A DNA stretch of 51,665 bases from JBHIAG01 sp046758465 (lineage in GTDB: Bacteria > Acidobacteriota > Terriglobia > Acidiferrales > 2-02-FULL-67-57), in assembly GCA_046758465.1 (NCBI GenBank), contig JBHIAG010000003.1, forward strand, positions 1-51,665, in the 5' to 3' direction. The number at the start of each line of letters is the position of its first letter. Position 1 is the stretch's first letter. Shown here piece by piece: positions 1-7,988 of the stretch. The position numbers and the translations under genes are program-made. The notes beneath the pieces are model-generated. The model had not been told where the DNA came from. It saw only the letters and a program-made list of their open reading frames with translations, and did no database searches.

Positions 1-5
1 CGGCG

Positions 6-34
6 TTGACGCCGGTCGGAACTTTCTCTAGCAT
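6..34 (+). promoter_or_regulatory. Candidate sigma70 promoter for the ABC exporter pair
   Basis: TTGACG (6-11) is followed after 17 bases by TAGCAT (29-34), and the ATG of the ATPase gene lies 37 bases further on. The -35 box matches 5 of 6 consensus positions and the -10 box 4 of 6. Assigned by eye only. Confidence 0.45.
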
Positions 35-70
35 ACCCTTCCGGGATTCGCGGCGGGCGTTTCCCACGCC

Positions 71-1039
71 ATGTCCTTGCCTCAGTTCAGCCAACCCATC
101 ATCGAAATCCGCAACCTCCGCAAGGTTTACGGCAACCGAGCTCGGACCGTCGTCGCACTGGATGGCATCAATTTGACTGTTTACCGCGGCGAAGTGCTGG
201 GTTTGCTCGGGACTAATGGCGCCGGTAAGACTACCACGCTCGGCATCCTCACCACCCGCATCAAGCCCACCTCGGGCTGGGCGCGCGTGGCTTCGATTGA
301 CCCCGTTGAACAACCCATCGAGTTGAAGAAAATCATCGCGGTTGTGCCCCAGCAGATGAACCTCGACCGCAGCCTCCGCGTCCGCGAGAACTTGCTCTTT
401 CACGCCGAATACTTTGGCATTCCCAAGGCTGTGCGCCAGCAACGCGCTGACCACCTGCTCACCTGGTTGCAGTTGCGCGAGCGCGCCGACGACAAAATCG
501 ACCACCTCTCCGGCGGCATGCGCCAGCGCCTGATGATTGCCCGTGCCCTTATGCACGAGCCGCAGATCCTCTTCCTTGACGAGGCCACGCTCGGCCTCGA
601 TCCCCCCTCCCGCTTGCTCATTTGGGACAAGATCCGCGAGTTGCGTCAGCAGGGACTCACCATCATCCTCACCACCCACTACATGGAGGAAGCCGAGGAG
701 TTGTGCACCCGCGTCGCCATCATCGACCAGGGCCGCATCCTCGCCCTGAACACTCCGGGCGAGTTGAAGCGCCTGCTGCCGGGCGGCGAAGTCATTGAGC
801 TCGAGTTCCGCCAGGCGCCGCCGGACATTCTCGACCGACTGCGTGGCGTGGACAGCCTGGTCCGCGCCGAACGCGACGGCGCACGCGTCCGTCTCTACGT
901 GGGTTCGTCCGGGCAGGCCCTGCCGCGCGTCATGCAAGCCCTCGACACCCAGGTGCACGAACTCCTCCACGTCCACCTCGCCCCCGTCACCCTCGAAGAC
1001 CTCTTCATCTACCTTACCGGCCGGGGACTGCGCGAATGA
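71..1039 (+). CDS. ABC-2 type exporter, ATP-binding subunit (NodI/DrrA-like)
   Basis: This 322-residue protein should hydrolyse ATP to drive export through the membrane partner encoded immediately downstream. Visible motifs are Walker A GTNGAGKT (residues 47-54), the Q-loop region PQQMN (about 93), signature LSGGM (146-150), Walker B ILFLDE (166-171) and the switch His in TTHYMEEAEEL (about 205). The common P after the Walker B Glu is A here (EATLGLD). The C-terminal 90 residues resemble the regulatory tail of DrrA/CcmA-like ATPases. The stop overlaps the permease start by 4 bases (ATGA), so the two are translationally coupled. The substrate (drug, lipid, polysaccharide or lipoprotein) cannot be told from the sequence. 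Confidence 0.93.
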   Translation: MSLPQFSQPIIEIRNLRKVYGNRARTVVALDGINLTVYRGEVLGLLGTNGAGKTTTLGILTTRIKPTSGWARVASIDPVEQPIELKKIIAVVPQQMNLDRSLRVRENLLFHAEYFGIPKAVRQQRADHLLTWLQLRERADDKIDHLSGGMRQRLMIARALMHEPQILFLDEATLGLDPPSRLLIWDKIRELRQQGLTIILTTHYMEEAEELCTRVAIIDQGRILALNTPGELKRLLPGGEVIELEFRQAPPDILDRLRGVDSLVRAERDGARVRLYVGSSGQALPRVMQALDTQVHELLHVHLAPVTLEDLFIYLTGRGLRE

Positions 1040-1806
1040 ACTGGCGCACCTTCCTAGCGCTGCTGCACCGCGACCTCGTGGTCAGCCTCCGCGACCTGTT
1101 TTCCTTCCTCGTGCGCACCCTCGTCCAGCCGGCCTTCCTGGTGGTCATTCTGGGCAACGTGATGCCGCGCCTCGGCCTGGTCGCGCCTGACCTGACCACC
1201 ATCATGCTCCCGGGTATTATTGCCTTGAGCATGCTCTTCGCTGGCATGCAGGCTGTCGCCATGCCCCTGATCTTCGAGTTTGGCTACACAAAAGAGATTG
1301 AAGACCGCCTGCTCGCCCCCATCGGCATGCGCACCATCGCGGTGGAAAAGATTGTCATGGGAGCCTTCCAGGCCGTGCTGGCTGGCGTGGCGATTTTGCC
1401 CCTCAGCGTCTACTTGATGTACGGCGAAGTCCAGCTCGACTTCTCCCACCCCATCATTCTGGTCAGCGTCATCCTAGGCATCGCCATCGTCTCGGCTGCG
1501 TTCGGACTCTTTTTGGGTTCCGTTGTCGACCCGCAGAAGATTGGCCTGATGATGTCAGTGATTGTGGCGCCGATTCTCTTTTTCGGCTGCACCTACTATC
1601 CCTGGCATGGGTTGGAAGCCCTACCCTGGCTGCAAAAAGCGGTACTGCTGAATCCGCTCGTCTACGCCAGCGAAGGCCTGCGCGCCGCGCTCACGCCCCA
1701 GGTGCCCCACATGGGCCTGCTGCGCATCTACCTCGGCCTGGGGACCAGTATAATCCTGTTTGTCCTCCTCGGCATCTGGGGCTTCTGCCGACGCATCACC
1801 ATCTAA
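1036..1806 (+). CDS. ABC-2 type transporter permease
   Basis: A 256-residue integral membrane protein with about six hydrophobic segments, the usual size and layout of the ABC-2 permease family (NodJ/DrrB-like). The stretch GYTKEIEDRLLAPI near residue 80 is the amphipathic, charged segment characteristic of these permeases. It overlaps the upstream ATPase gene by ATGA, so the two almost certainly form one exporter with a homodimeric membrane part. Nothing follows in the same direction before the palindrome-rich convergent gap with the TlpA-like gene, so this is a two-gene operon. Confidence 0.9.
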   Translation: MNWRTFLALLHRDLVVSLRDLFSFLVRTLVQPAFLVVILGNVMPRLGLVAPDLTTIMLPGIIALSMLFAGMQAVAMPLIFEFGYTKEIEDRLLAPIGMRTIAVEKIVMGAFQAVLAGVAILPLSVYLMYGEVQLDFSHPIILVSVILGIAIVSAAFGLFLGSVVDPQKIGLMMSVIVAPILFFGCTYYPWHGLEALPWLQKAVLLNPLVYASEGLRAALTPQVPHMGLLRIYLGLGTSIILFVLLGIWGFCRRITI

Positions 1807-1865
1807 CCCCCTCCGCCCTGCCACACCTCTACCTGCACCGAGCCTTTGGGAAGCCAGCAAGGCGT

Positions 1866-1930
1866 GGGTAGGGCATGGCCTTGCGCCTTGCCGCAGACAG
1901 GGCGTCAGGGGACAAGCCCCTGCCCTACCC
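1866..1930. repeat. 65-bp palindromic repeat-like element A
   Basis: A perfect 10-bp inverted repeat (1866-1875 against 1921-1930) closes a 65-base segment. A nested hairpin, AGGGG-acaag-CCCCT, sits inside its right half. It lies between the convergent ABC permease and TlpA-like genes. The shape suggests a dispersed REP/MITE-like palindrome or a bidirectional terminator without a T-tract. No second copy is visible in this window. Confidence 0.6.
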
Positions 1931-1955
1931 AGACATTTTCTCTGCCTAGGAGGGC

Positions 1956-2020
1956 GGGTGCGCAGCACCGCTTCCAAAACTGACATGCTCTACACAGCTT
2001 GGAAGGGGTGCTCTGCACCC
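1956..2020. repeat. 65-bp palindromic repeat-like element B
   Basis: Two 22-base arms (1956-1977 and 1999-2020) are inverted complements at 20 of 22 positions and enclose a 21-base loop. The total length of 65 bases equals element A, although the sequences differ. It sits 25 bases after element A, just beyond the 3' end of the TlpA-like gene. It could act as a convergent terminator, but the arm length and near-perfect pairing are more like a mobile palindrome. Confidence 0.6.
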
Positions 2021-2056
2021 GCACTGCCGCGGGGTGTGCTCACCGGCGTCCTCGCC

Positions 2057-2587
2057 CTAACGGCCTGCTCCAGCCGGGACGTTGGTGCGGGCGAGCTGAG
2101 TCAGATAAAAGACCATTTCCGGGCTGTCCCACTGGTAGGGACCGGCCAGCTTGCGGTTTATGCGACCTTCCCGATCAATGATGAAGGTTTCCGGGAACTT
2201 CGTGGTTCCGTAGTGGAGAGCGATTTGCCCGCTGGGGTCGCGGTGGTTGGGGAAGCTGATTTGAAAGTCGCGGAGGAATTTCTCGTAGGCGGCCGCATCC
2301 GTATCCACGCTCACGCCCAGCACCACCACGCCTTGGTCACGCAGCTTGCGGTGCAGGCGCTCGAGCGAGGGCATCTCTTCGACGCACGGCGGGCACCAGG
2401 TGGCCCAAAAGTTCAGCACCACCACCTGGCCGCGGAGCTCGCTTAAGCGATGTGTCTCGCCCTCCCAGGTGAAACTGAAATCGGGCGCGGGCGGCGGCGG
2501 CTGGCTGCGCCGGTCGGGCAGGAACAACGCGGCCAGAAGCAGCAGTGCCCCTACGCCCACCGCTGCCGAGATGAGTTTACCTTTCAC
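2057..2587 (-). CDS. TlpA/ResA-type thiol:disulfide oxidoreductase
   Basis: A 176-residue membrane-anchored thioredoxin-fold protein. The N-terminus has a short positive end and a hydrophobic helix (about residues 7-23), then a proline-rich linker. The redox motif WCPPC (Cys65 and Cys68) follows the hallmark strand VVLNFWAT, and the cis-proline region FPETFIID lies near residue 140. ResA/TlpA proteins reduce disulfides outside the cytoplasmic membrane, often for cytochrome c maturation or cofactor assembly. The start is GTG at 2587. The gene is divergent from the glycosyltransferase at 2655, and no cytochrome genes are nearby, so the client is unknown. Confidence 0.88.
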   Translation of the reverse strand: MKGKLISAAVGVGALLLLAALFLPDRRSQPPPPAPDFSFTWEGETHRLSELRGQVVVLNFWATWCPPCVEEMPSLERLHRKLRDQGVVVLGVSVDTDAAAYEKFLRDFQISFPNHRDPSGQIALHYGTTKFPETFIIDREGRINRKLAGPYQWDSPEMVFYLTQLARTNVPAGAGR

Positions 2588-2612
2588 TGTCGCGCCCTAA
2601 ATCCGCTATAAT
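2583..2612 (+). promoter_or_regulatory. Candidate sigma70 promoter for the glycosyltransferase gene
   Basis: A perfect TATAAT (2607-2612) has TTCACT (2583-2588) 18 bases upstream. The -35 box overlaps the GTG start of the divergent TlpA-like gene. The predicted transcript starts about 35 bases before the ATG pair at 2655/2658. Confidence 0.6.
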
Positions 2613-2654
2613 TTTGAGTTTGCGCCGGAAGCCAAGTCGCTGCCGTGTGCTGCC

Positions 2655-3683
2655 ATGATGCCTGCAACACCACAGCTCAGTGCCATTGTACCCGCGCGCA
2701 ACGAGGAAGCCAACATCGCAGCCGCCGTCGAATCGCTTGCCGGGCAGAGCGTGCCGCTGGAAATCATCGTCGTCAACGACGCTTCCACCGACGCCACTCA
2801 GGCGATTTTAGAGCAACTGAAAGCCCGCCTGCCGCAACTGCGTGTCATCAACAACCACGCGGTGCCTGACGGTTGGGTGGGGAAGAGCTACGCCATCAGC
2901 CGCGGCGTCGAGCAGGCGCGGGCACCCTGGCTGCTGTTCACCGACGCCGATGTCCGCCACCAACCGCAGGCGGCGGAAAAGGGCCTGGCCGTGGCGCGCA
3001 AGACGGGTGCGGCGCTCGTCTCCTACTCGCCGGAACAGGAGATGCACACCTGGTGGGAACGCGCTGTCATTCCCCTGGTCTATTGCCGCCTGGCGAAACA
3101 GTTCTCCTACCAGAAAGTCAGCGACCACTACCATTGGGCCGCAGCGGCCAACGGCCAGTGGTTGTTGATGTCGCGTATCGCCTATGACGCGGTTGGCGGC
3201 CACGCCGCCGTCCGCAACGCTATTCTGGAGGACGTGGCCCTGGCCCGCCGCGTCAAGCAGACCGGCTGCCGCATCTATTTCGCCCGTGGTACCGACATCG
3301 CCACCACCCGCATGTATCGGCGCTTTGACGAGATGTGGCAAGGGTGGTCGAAAAATTTATTTCTCCTCTTTGACCGGCGGCGCACGGCGGTGTTCTGGTC
3401 AGTGGCGGTGGCGACGCTCGACGCGGCCACGCTGCTGCTGACGTTGGGGGCCTGGGCAGGCGGTGCGGGCCTGGTAGCCGCCATCGCCGCGGGCCTGCTC
3501 GTCTTCCGCCATCTGCAATATGCTGGCGCGCTCCTACGTAACCGCTACCCGCTCTCGAGCCTGCTCTACTATGAAATCGGGAACGCCCTGGTCGCGGTGA
3601 TGATGCTAAATTCGGCCCGGAAGTATTTGCGCGGCGAGCCGGTCGAATGGAAGGGACGCCGCTACGCGGTGACAAGCGAGTGA
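2655..3683 (+). CDS. Family 2 glycosyltransferase with C-terminal membrane segments
   Basis: A 342-residue GT-A fold enzyme. The N-terminal nucleotide-binding pattern LSAIVPARNEEAN and NDASTD (41-46) is followed by the metal-binding DAD (97-99) and the acceptor-side motif LEDVALARRVK (about 191). Hydrophobic helices near residues 255-300 anchor it to the membrane. The layout resembles HpnB or carotenoid glycosyltransferases, which transfer sugars to lipid acceptors on the cytoplasmic face, but no hopanoid or carotenoid genes are present to support that. Two consecutive ATG codons (2655, 2658) are possible starts and neither has a good ribosome binding site. Confidence 0.87.
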   Translation: MMPATPQLSAIVPARNEEANIAAAVESLAGQSVPLEIIVVNDASTDATQAILEQLKARLPQLRVINNHAVPDGWVGKSYAISRGVEQARAPWLLFTDADVRHQPQAAEKGLAVARKTGAALVSYSPEQEMHTWWERAVIPLVYCRLAKQFSYQKVSDHYHWAAAANGQWLLMSRIAYDAVGGHAAVRNAILEDVALARRVKQTGCRIYFARGTDIATTRMYRRFDEMWQGWSKNLFLLFDRRRTAVFWSVAVATLDAATLLLTLGAWAGGAGLVAAIAAGLLVFRHLQYAGALLRNRYPLSSLLYYEIGNALVAVMMLNSARKYLRGEPVEWKGRRYAVTSE

Positions 3684-3843
3684 TCTATCGCACGCCCGAA
3701 ATCGAGTTCTTCGTCGCGCACGACTACCACCATCCCCAGCATCTCTTGGACAGGGAGTTTTCCGGCGCCGCCATTGATCGCCTCCGCCTGGAAGAGACCA
3801 GCGCGAATGCATTTGAGTTTGCCGGAGACAAGGAAGGACAGCG

Positions 3844-4449
3844 ATGAAGACCCATACCGTGGAGAGCGCCCAACGGGAGCGCAGCCAGGAGCTGCAAGAT
3901 CTGGTACGCCACCTGCTCGTCCTGCTCGGAGAAGATCCGGGGCGCGAAGGGCTGCGCCACACGCCCGCGCGCATGGCACGCGCCCTCCACTTCCTGACCT
4001 CAGGCTACCAACAAGACCCCGAGAAGGTCATCAACGCCGCCACCTATGCAGTGGCCTACGATGAAATGGTCATCGTAAAAGACATTGAAGTCTTCAGTCT
4101 CTGCGAACATCATCTGTTGCCGTTTTTCGGCAAGTGCCACGTCGCCTACATCCCTAACCAGAAGGTCGTGGGACTCAGCAAGATTCCGCGGTTGGTGAAC
4201 CTGTTTGCGCGCCGGCTGCAGATACAGGAGCGGCTGACGAATCAGATCGCGCAGACGCTATGGGAGACGCTCGAGCCGCAAGGCGTAGGCGTGGTCGTCG
4301 AGGCGCGCCACCTCTGCATGGTGATGCGGGGGGTCGAAAAGCAGCATTCCGTCGCCGTCACCAGCGCCATGCTCGGCTCCTTTCGGGAAGACCTGCAAAC
4401 CCGCCAAGAGTTCTTGGCCTTGGTGCGGCCGCCGAACCATGGGCTCTGA
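3844..4449 (+). CDS. folE: GTP cyclohydrolase I
   Basis: A 201-residue FolE of normal length. It converts GTP to 7,8-dihydroneopterin triphosphate, the first step of tetrahydrofolate synthesis. Zinc ligands are visible as Cys87 and His90 in SLCEHH and Cys158 in RHLCMVMRG. The substrate-binding block LSKIPRLVNLFARRLQ (111-126) and the C-terminal QHSVAVTSAMLG are intact. AAGGA lies 7-10 bases upstream of the ATG. The 160 bases between the glycosyltransferase and folE carry no convincing gene. Confidence 0.97.
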   Translation: MKTHTVESAQRERSQELQDLVRHLLVLLGEDPGREGLRHTPARMARALHFLTSGYQQDPEKVINAATYAVAYDEMVIVKDIEVFSLCEHHLLPFFGKCHVAYIPNQKVVGLSKIPRLVNLFARRLQIQERLTNQIAQTLWETLEPQGVGVVVEARHLCMVMRGVEKQHSVAVTSAMLGSFREDLQTRQEFLALVRPPNHGL

Positions 4450-4537
4450 GGCCAACTTGCCGCTTGGCTCCGGCCACCACCTTGTGGTAACCTAGTGCAG
4501 GAATAAAGAGAGAAACGGAGAGCAGCGCACGGGTTCG

Positions 4538-4807
4538 ATGGGATTCCCGAAGGAAGTGAAAGCAGAGTTGATCGAGCACCACCGACTCCACGAATCCGAT
4601 ACCGGGTCTCCCGAGGTCCAGATCGCGATCCTCAGTGAGCGCATCAACCATTTGACAGAACATTTCAAGATGCACCGCAAGGATCATGCCTCGCGGCGCG
4701 GCCTGATTATGATGGTCAGCAAACGCCGCCGCCTGCTGGACTATCTGAAGAACAACGACCCGACGCGTTACAAAGAAATTGTCGAGAAACTCGGACTGCG
4801 AAAGTAA
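4538..4807 (+). CDS. rpsO: 30S ribosomal protein S15
   Basis: The 89-residue protein matches S15 along its full length, including TGSPEVQIAILSERINHLTEH and the central HRKDHASRRGL, which bind 16S rRNA at the helix 20/22 junction. The C-terminal SKRRRLLDYLKN and RYKEIVEKLGLRK are standard. It is followed by a hairpin and T-tract and then pnp, the conserved rpsO-pnp arrangement found widely in bacteria. Confidence 0.98.
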   Translation: MGFPKEVKAELIEHHRLHESDTGSPEVQIAILSERINHLTEHFKMHRKDHASRRGLIMMVSKRRRLLDYLKNNDPTRYKEIVEKLGLRK

Positions 4808-4812
4808 GAGGT

Positions 4813-4894
4813 CGCCCGATTCGGGCGAAACAACCGCACGGACCAGCAAGGGGAGCGACCCGAACCTGTCTCCGGGTCGCGGGTCGATTTTTTT
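4813..4894 (+). terminator. rpsO-pnp intergenic hairpins with T-tract (terminator/attenuator)
   Basis: Two hairpins follow the rpsO stop. The first pairs CGCCCGA (4813-4819) with TCGGGCG (4821-4827). The second pairs GCGACCCG (4855-4862) with CGGGTCGC (4873-4880), and seven T residues follow at 4888-4894. The second is a plausible intrinsic terminator, although the T-run starts seven bases after the stem. In E. coli the same junction carries a terminator and an RNase III site controlling pnp, so partial read-through or processing is likely here too. Confidence 0.55.
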
Positions 4895-4942
4895 GGGGGC
4901 TCCAAGCACCCCCTAAGCCATGACCTCGGCGGGCGCCCCCAC

Positions 4943-7021
4943 GTGATCGAAACCGGTCGCCTCGCCAAACAAGCCAACGGCAGCGCCTACGTGCGCTATG
5001 GCGACACGATTGTCATAGTGGCTGCCTGCGCGGAATGGGAACCCAGACAAGACCGCGGCTTCCTGCCCCTGACCTGCGACTACCGCGAATACCAGTACGC
5101 CGCTGGGCGCATTCCCGGCGGCTTCTTCAAGCGCGAAGGCCGGCCCAGCGAAAAAGAAATCATCAGCTGCCGCTTGATTGACCGTCCCCTGCGTCCGCTC
5201 TTCCCCGAAGGCTACCGCAACGAAACTCAGGTCATCGCGCTCGTCATCTCGGCCGACACCGACAATAATCCCGACGTCATCAGCATCGTGGGCGCCTCGG
5301 CGGCCCTTTACGTCTCTGACATCCCCTTCGACAAGCCCATCGCTGCCGTGCGCGTCGGCCTGGTGGACGGCCGCTTGGTCGCCAACCCCACCTACGCGGA
5401 GTTGAAAACGAGTTTGCTGAACATCGTCGTCGCGGCCACTGAAGAGGCGCTGGTGATGGTGGAAGCCGGCGCCCAGGAAGTGACAGAAGAAACCATTAGT
5501 GACGCGCTCGCCTTCGCCCACGCTGAGATCAGAAAAATCATCGCCGGCATTCGCCAGCTCCACGACGCCCTCCAACCCCAGAAGTGGCCGGTCACGCCCC
5601 CGGCCGTGAACCAGGAGTTCTATCAGGAAATCGAAGGGAAGTACCGCAGCCGGCTCGCCGAAGCCTTGAACACCGAGATTCACAAGAAGAAGGAGAGCCA
5701 TCGGCTCGTCGAGGCTTTGAAGAAAGAGCTGACCGAATCCATCCCGGAGGAGGACGAGGAACAACGGCGGGAGGCGGTGCGCTACTTCGAAAGGGTACGC
5801 GAGCGTATCTTCCGCGACGACATCCTCGTCCGGCGCCGCCGCCCCGACGGCCGTGCCTTCGACCAAATCCGCCCGGTGACCTGTGAAGTCGGCACCTTGC
5901 CCCGCGTCCACGGCTCGGCGCTATTTACTCGTGGGGAGACCCAGGCCCTGGTGACGGTCACGCTCGGCACCCGCCAGGACATCCAGCGGCTCGACCTGCT
6001 CGAGGAAGAGGAAGCCTTCAAGCGCTTTATGCTCCACTATAACTTCCCGCCGTTCTCGGTCGGCGAGGTCAAGTTTCTGCGCGGGCCCGCCCGGCGCGAG
6101 ATCGGTCACGGGGCGTTGGCCGAGCGCGGCCTGCGTGGCCAGATTCCCGGGGAAGAGACCTTCCCCTATACCATCCGCATCGTCTCTGACATCCTCGAGT
6201 CGAACGGCTCCTCTTCGATGGCCACCGCCTGCGGGGGCTCGCTCGCGCTGATGGATGCCGGCGTACCCGTCAAGGCCGCGATCGGCGGCATCGCCCTGGG
6301 CCTGGTGCTGGGCGAAGACGGCAACTACGCGATCCTCACCGACATTGCCGGCGCGGAAGACCACTATGGCGATATGGATTTCAAAGTCGCCGGCACCCGC
6401 AAGGGTATCACCGCCCTGCAGATGGACATCAAGGTTGCCGGCGTCACGCCTGCAATTCTCATCGAGGCGCTCCAGCAGGCGGAAAAAGCCCGGCTGGAAA
6501 TCCTCGACGTGATGGACCGCACGCTGGCAGCTCCGCGGCCGGCCCTCTCGCCCTACGCACCGCGCATCTTCACGCTGACCATTCAGAAGGACAAAATTGG
6601 CGACCTGATCGGCCCCGGCGGAAAGATGATTCGCTCCATCATCGAGGCCACCGGGGTCAAGATTGACGTCCTCGAAGATGGGCGCGTGCATGTCTTCGCG
6701 GTCGATGAGGTCTCAGCCAAAAAAGCCATGCAGATGATCCAGGACATAACCGCCGTCGCCGAAGTCGGCAAGGTTTACCTCGGCAAAGTGGCGCGGCTGG
6801 CTGATTTTGGCGCCTTCGTCGAAATCTTTCCCGGCACCGACGGCCTGTTGCACATCAGCGAGGTCGCCGAACACCGCATCCGCGCCGTCCGTGACGAACT
6901 CAGGGAAGGCGACCAGGTCCTGGTCAAGGTCCTCTCTGTCGAAGGGAACAAGATCCGCCTCAGCCGCAAAGCTGTGCTGCGCGAACAGCGCGAAAAACAG
7001 CGCCGCGCGGCGACCCCCTAG
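4943..7021 (+). CDS. pnp: Polyribonucleotide nucleotidyltransferase (PNPase)
   Basis: PNPase degrades RNA phosphorolytically from the 3' end and is a degradosome component. The 692-residue frame has two RNase PH-like halves (about 1-215 and 300-530), a KH domain with IGPGGKMIRSI (about 553) and an S1 domain (about 605-680). The only usable in-frame start is GTG at 4943, but codons 4922-4942 in the same frame read DLGGRPH, the conserved residues that normally precede the IETG motif. An ATG at 4920 lies one frame off. The true start is therefore probably at 4920 with a one-base loss in this sequence, or the protein is unusually trimmed. Confidence 0.95.
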   Translation: MIETGRLAKQANGSAYVRYGDTIVIVAACAEWEPRQDRGFLPLTCDYREYQYAAGRIPGGFFKREGRPSEKEIISCRLIDRPLRPLFPEGYRNETQVIALVISADTDNNPDVISIVGASAALYVSDIPFDKPIAAVRVGLVDGRLVANPTYAELKTSLLNIVVAATEEALVMVEAGAQEVTEETISDALAFAHAEIRKIIAGIRQLHDALQPQKWPVTPPAVNQEFYQEIEGKYRSRLAEALNTEIHKKKESHRLVEALKKELTESIPEEDEEQRREAVRYFERVRERIFRDDILVRRRRPDGRAFDQIRPVTCEVGTLPRVHGSALFTRGETQALVTVTLGTRQDIQRLDLLEEEEAFKRFMLHYNFPPFSVGEVKFLRGPARREIGHGALAERGLRGQIPGEETFPYTIRIVSDILESNGSSSMATACGGSLALMDAGVPVKAAIGGIALGLVLGEDGNYAILTDIAGAEDHYGDMDFKVAGTRKGITALQMDIKVAGVTPAILIEALQQAEKARLEILDVMDRTLAAPRPALSPYAPRIFTLTIQKDKIGDLIGPGGKMIRSIIEATGVKIDVLEDGRVHVFAVDEVSAKKAMQMIQDITAVAEVGKVYLGKVARLADFGAFVEIFPGTDGLLHISEVAEHRIRAVRDELREGDQVLVKVLSVEGNKIRLSRKAVLREQREKQRRAATP

Positions 7022-7093
7022 CCACCGAACCGGTGCCCACCCCGTAACCCCGCTGTGGTGTTTGTCTTTGCCCTGGCATAGAATGCGCCCCTG

Positions 7094-7987
7094 ATGCGTG
7101 GCCTGTCGCTGCTCCTGTTCTGCATCCTCAGTTTGATTTGGGGGACGACCTGGCTGGCCATCAAGGTGGTCGTGCGGGAAATGCCCGCCCTCAGCGCCGC
7201 CGCTGTCCGCTTCTTGGCGGCCACGCTCCTGCTGGCTGCCTACGCCCGGCTGGCGGGGCATCGGCTGGGGGGCTTGACGCCGCGTGAGCGCCGGGTCTTG
7301 ACGCTGCTGGCCCTGATCATGATTGGCATTCCCTATGCGTTGGTTTTCTACGGCGAAAAATTTATCAGCTCCGCCTTGACCGCCATCCTGTTCGCCTCCC
7401 ATCCCGCCTTCGTTCTCGTCTTGGGTACCTGCTACGCGCGCCGCAGTCTCTTTACGCCCACCAGGCTGGCCGGCTTGCTGGCTTCCTTTGCGGGGCTGTG
7501 GATCATTTTCGCACCCCGGCTGGCCGGTCCCCCGGCGGAACTGCGCGGCATGATTGCGGTTCTGCTCGCGGCCTTGGTGAGTGCATCGGCGCTGCTGGTG
7601 GCCAAGTACATGCTCGCCGGCATCGACCTCGTAGTGGCAACGACCTGGCAGTTCGCCGGCGGCGGGCTGTTCCTGACGGCGGCCGCCTGGTGGGTGGAGC
7701 GGCCCGTGCTCAGTTCCTATTCACCCGCAGCGTGGCTCGGCCTGGCGTATTTGACCGTGTTTGGTTCCTGCCTCGGCTTTGTCCTGTACTATCGGATGCT
7801 GAGAGACATCGCCCCCCTACAGGCATCGTCGCTCTCGTTCATCACGCCGGTGGTGGCGGTGTTGGCCGGTTGGCTCATTCTGGGCGAGGTTCTCTCCCCG
7901 CGCACACTCGTGGGGGCCGCGACGGTTCTTGCTGGCCTGGGACTCCTTCACCGGCCCCTGCCGGCGCCCGCACCGGCCGGAGACTGA
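7094..7987 (+). CDS. EamA/DMT-family transporter
   Basis: A 297-residue protein with ten hydrophobic segments arranged as two EamA repeats. The first repeat carries WGTTWLAIKVVVREMP near the N-terminus. The second ends with the typical GWLILGEVLSPRTLVGAATVLAG. Family members export amino acids or other metabolites or exchange nucleotide sugars, and the substrate cannot be read from sequence. A TAGAAT box at 7079-7084 lies only nine bases before the ATG and no Shine-Dalgarno sequence is present, so a leaderless transcript is possible. The stop is one base from the next start, giving an operon with TauE and DUF1634. Confidence 0.9.
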   Translation: MRGLSLLLFCILSLIWGTTWLAIKVVVREMPALSAAAVRFLAATLLLAAYARLAGHRLGGLTPRERRVLTLLALIMIGIPYALVFYGEKFISSALTAILFASHPAFVLVLGTCYARRSLFTPTRLAGLLASFAGLWIIFAPRLAGPPAELRGMIAVLLAALVSASALLVAKYMLAGIDLVVATTWQFAGGGLFLTAAAWWVERPVLSSYSPAAWLGLAYLTVFGSCLGFVLYYRMLRDIAPLQASSLSFITPVVAVLAGWLILGEVLSPRTLVGAATVLAGLGLLHRPLPAPAPAGD

Positions 7988-7988
7988 A

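Noticed and set aside
3647..3847. A 66-residue frame between the glycosyltransferase and folE
   Set aside because: Overlaps the glycosyltransferase end in another frame, has no ribosome binding site and no recognisable motif.
4913..5911. A 332-residue minus-strand frame opposite pnp
   Set aside because: Antisense to well conserved PNPase, rich in Val/Asp/Gly, no domain recognised.
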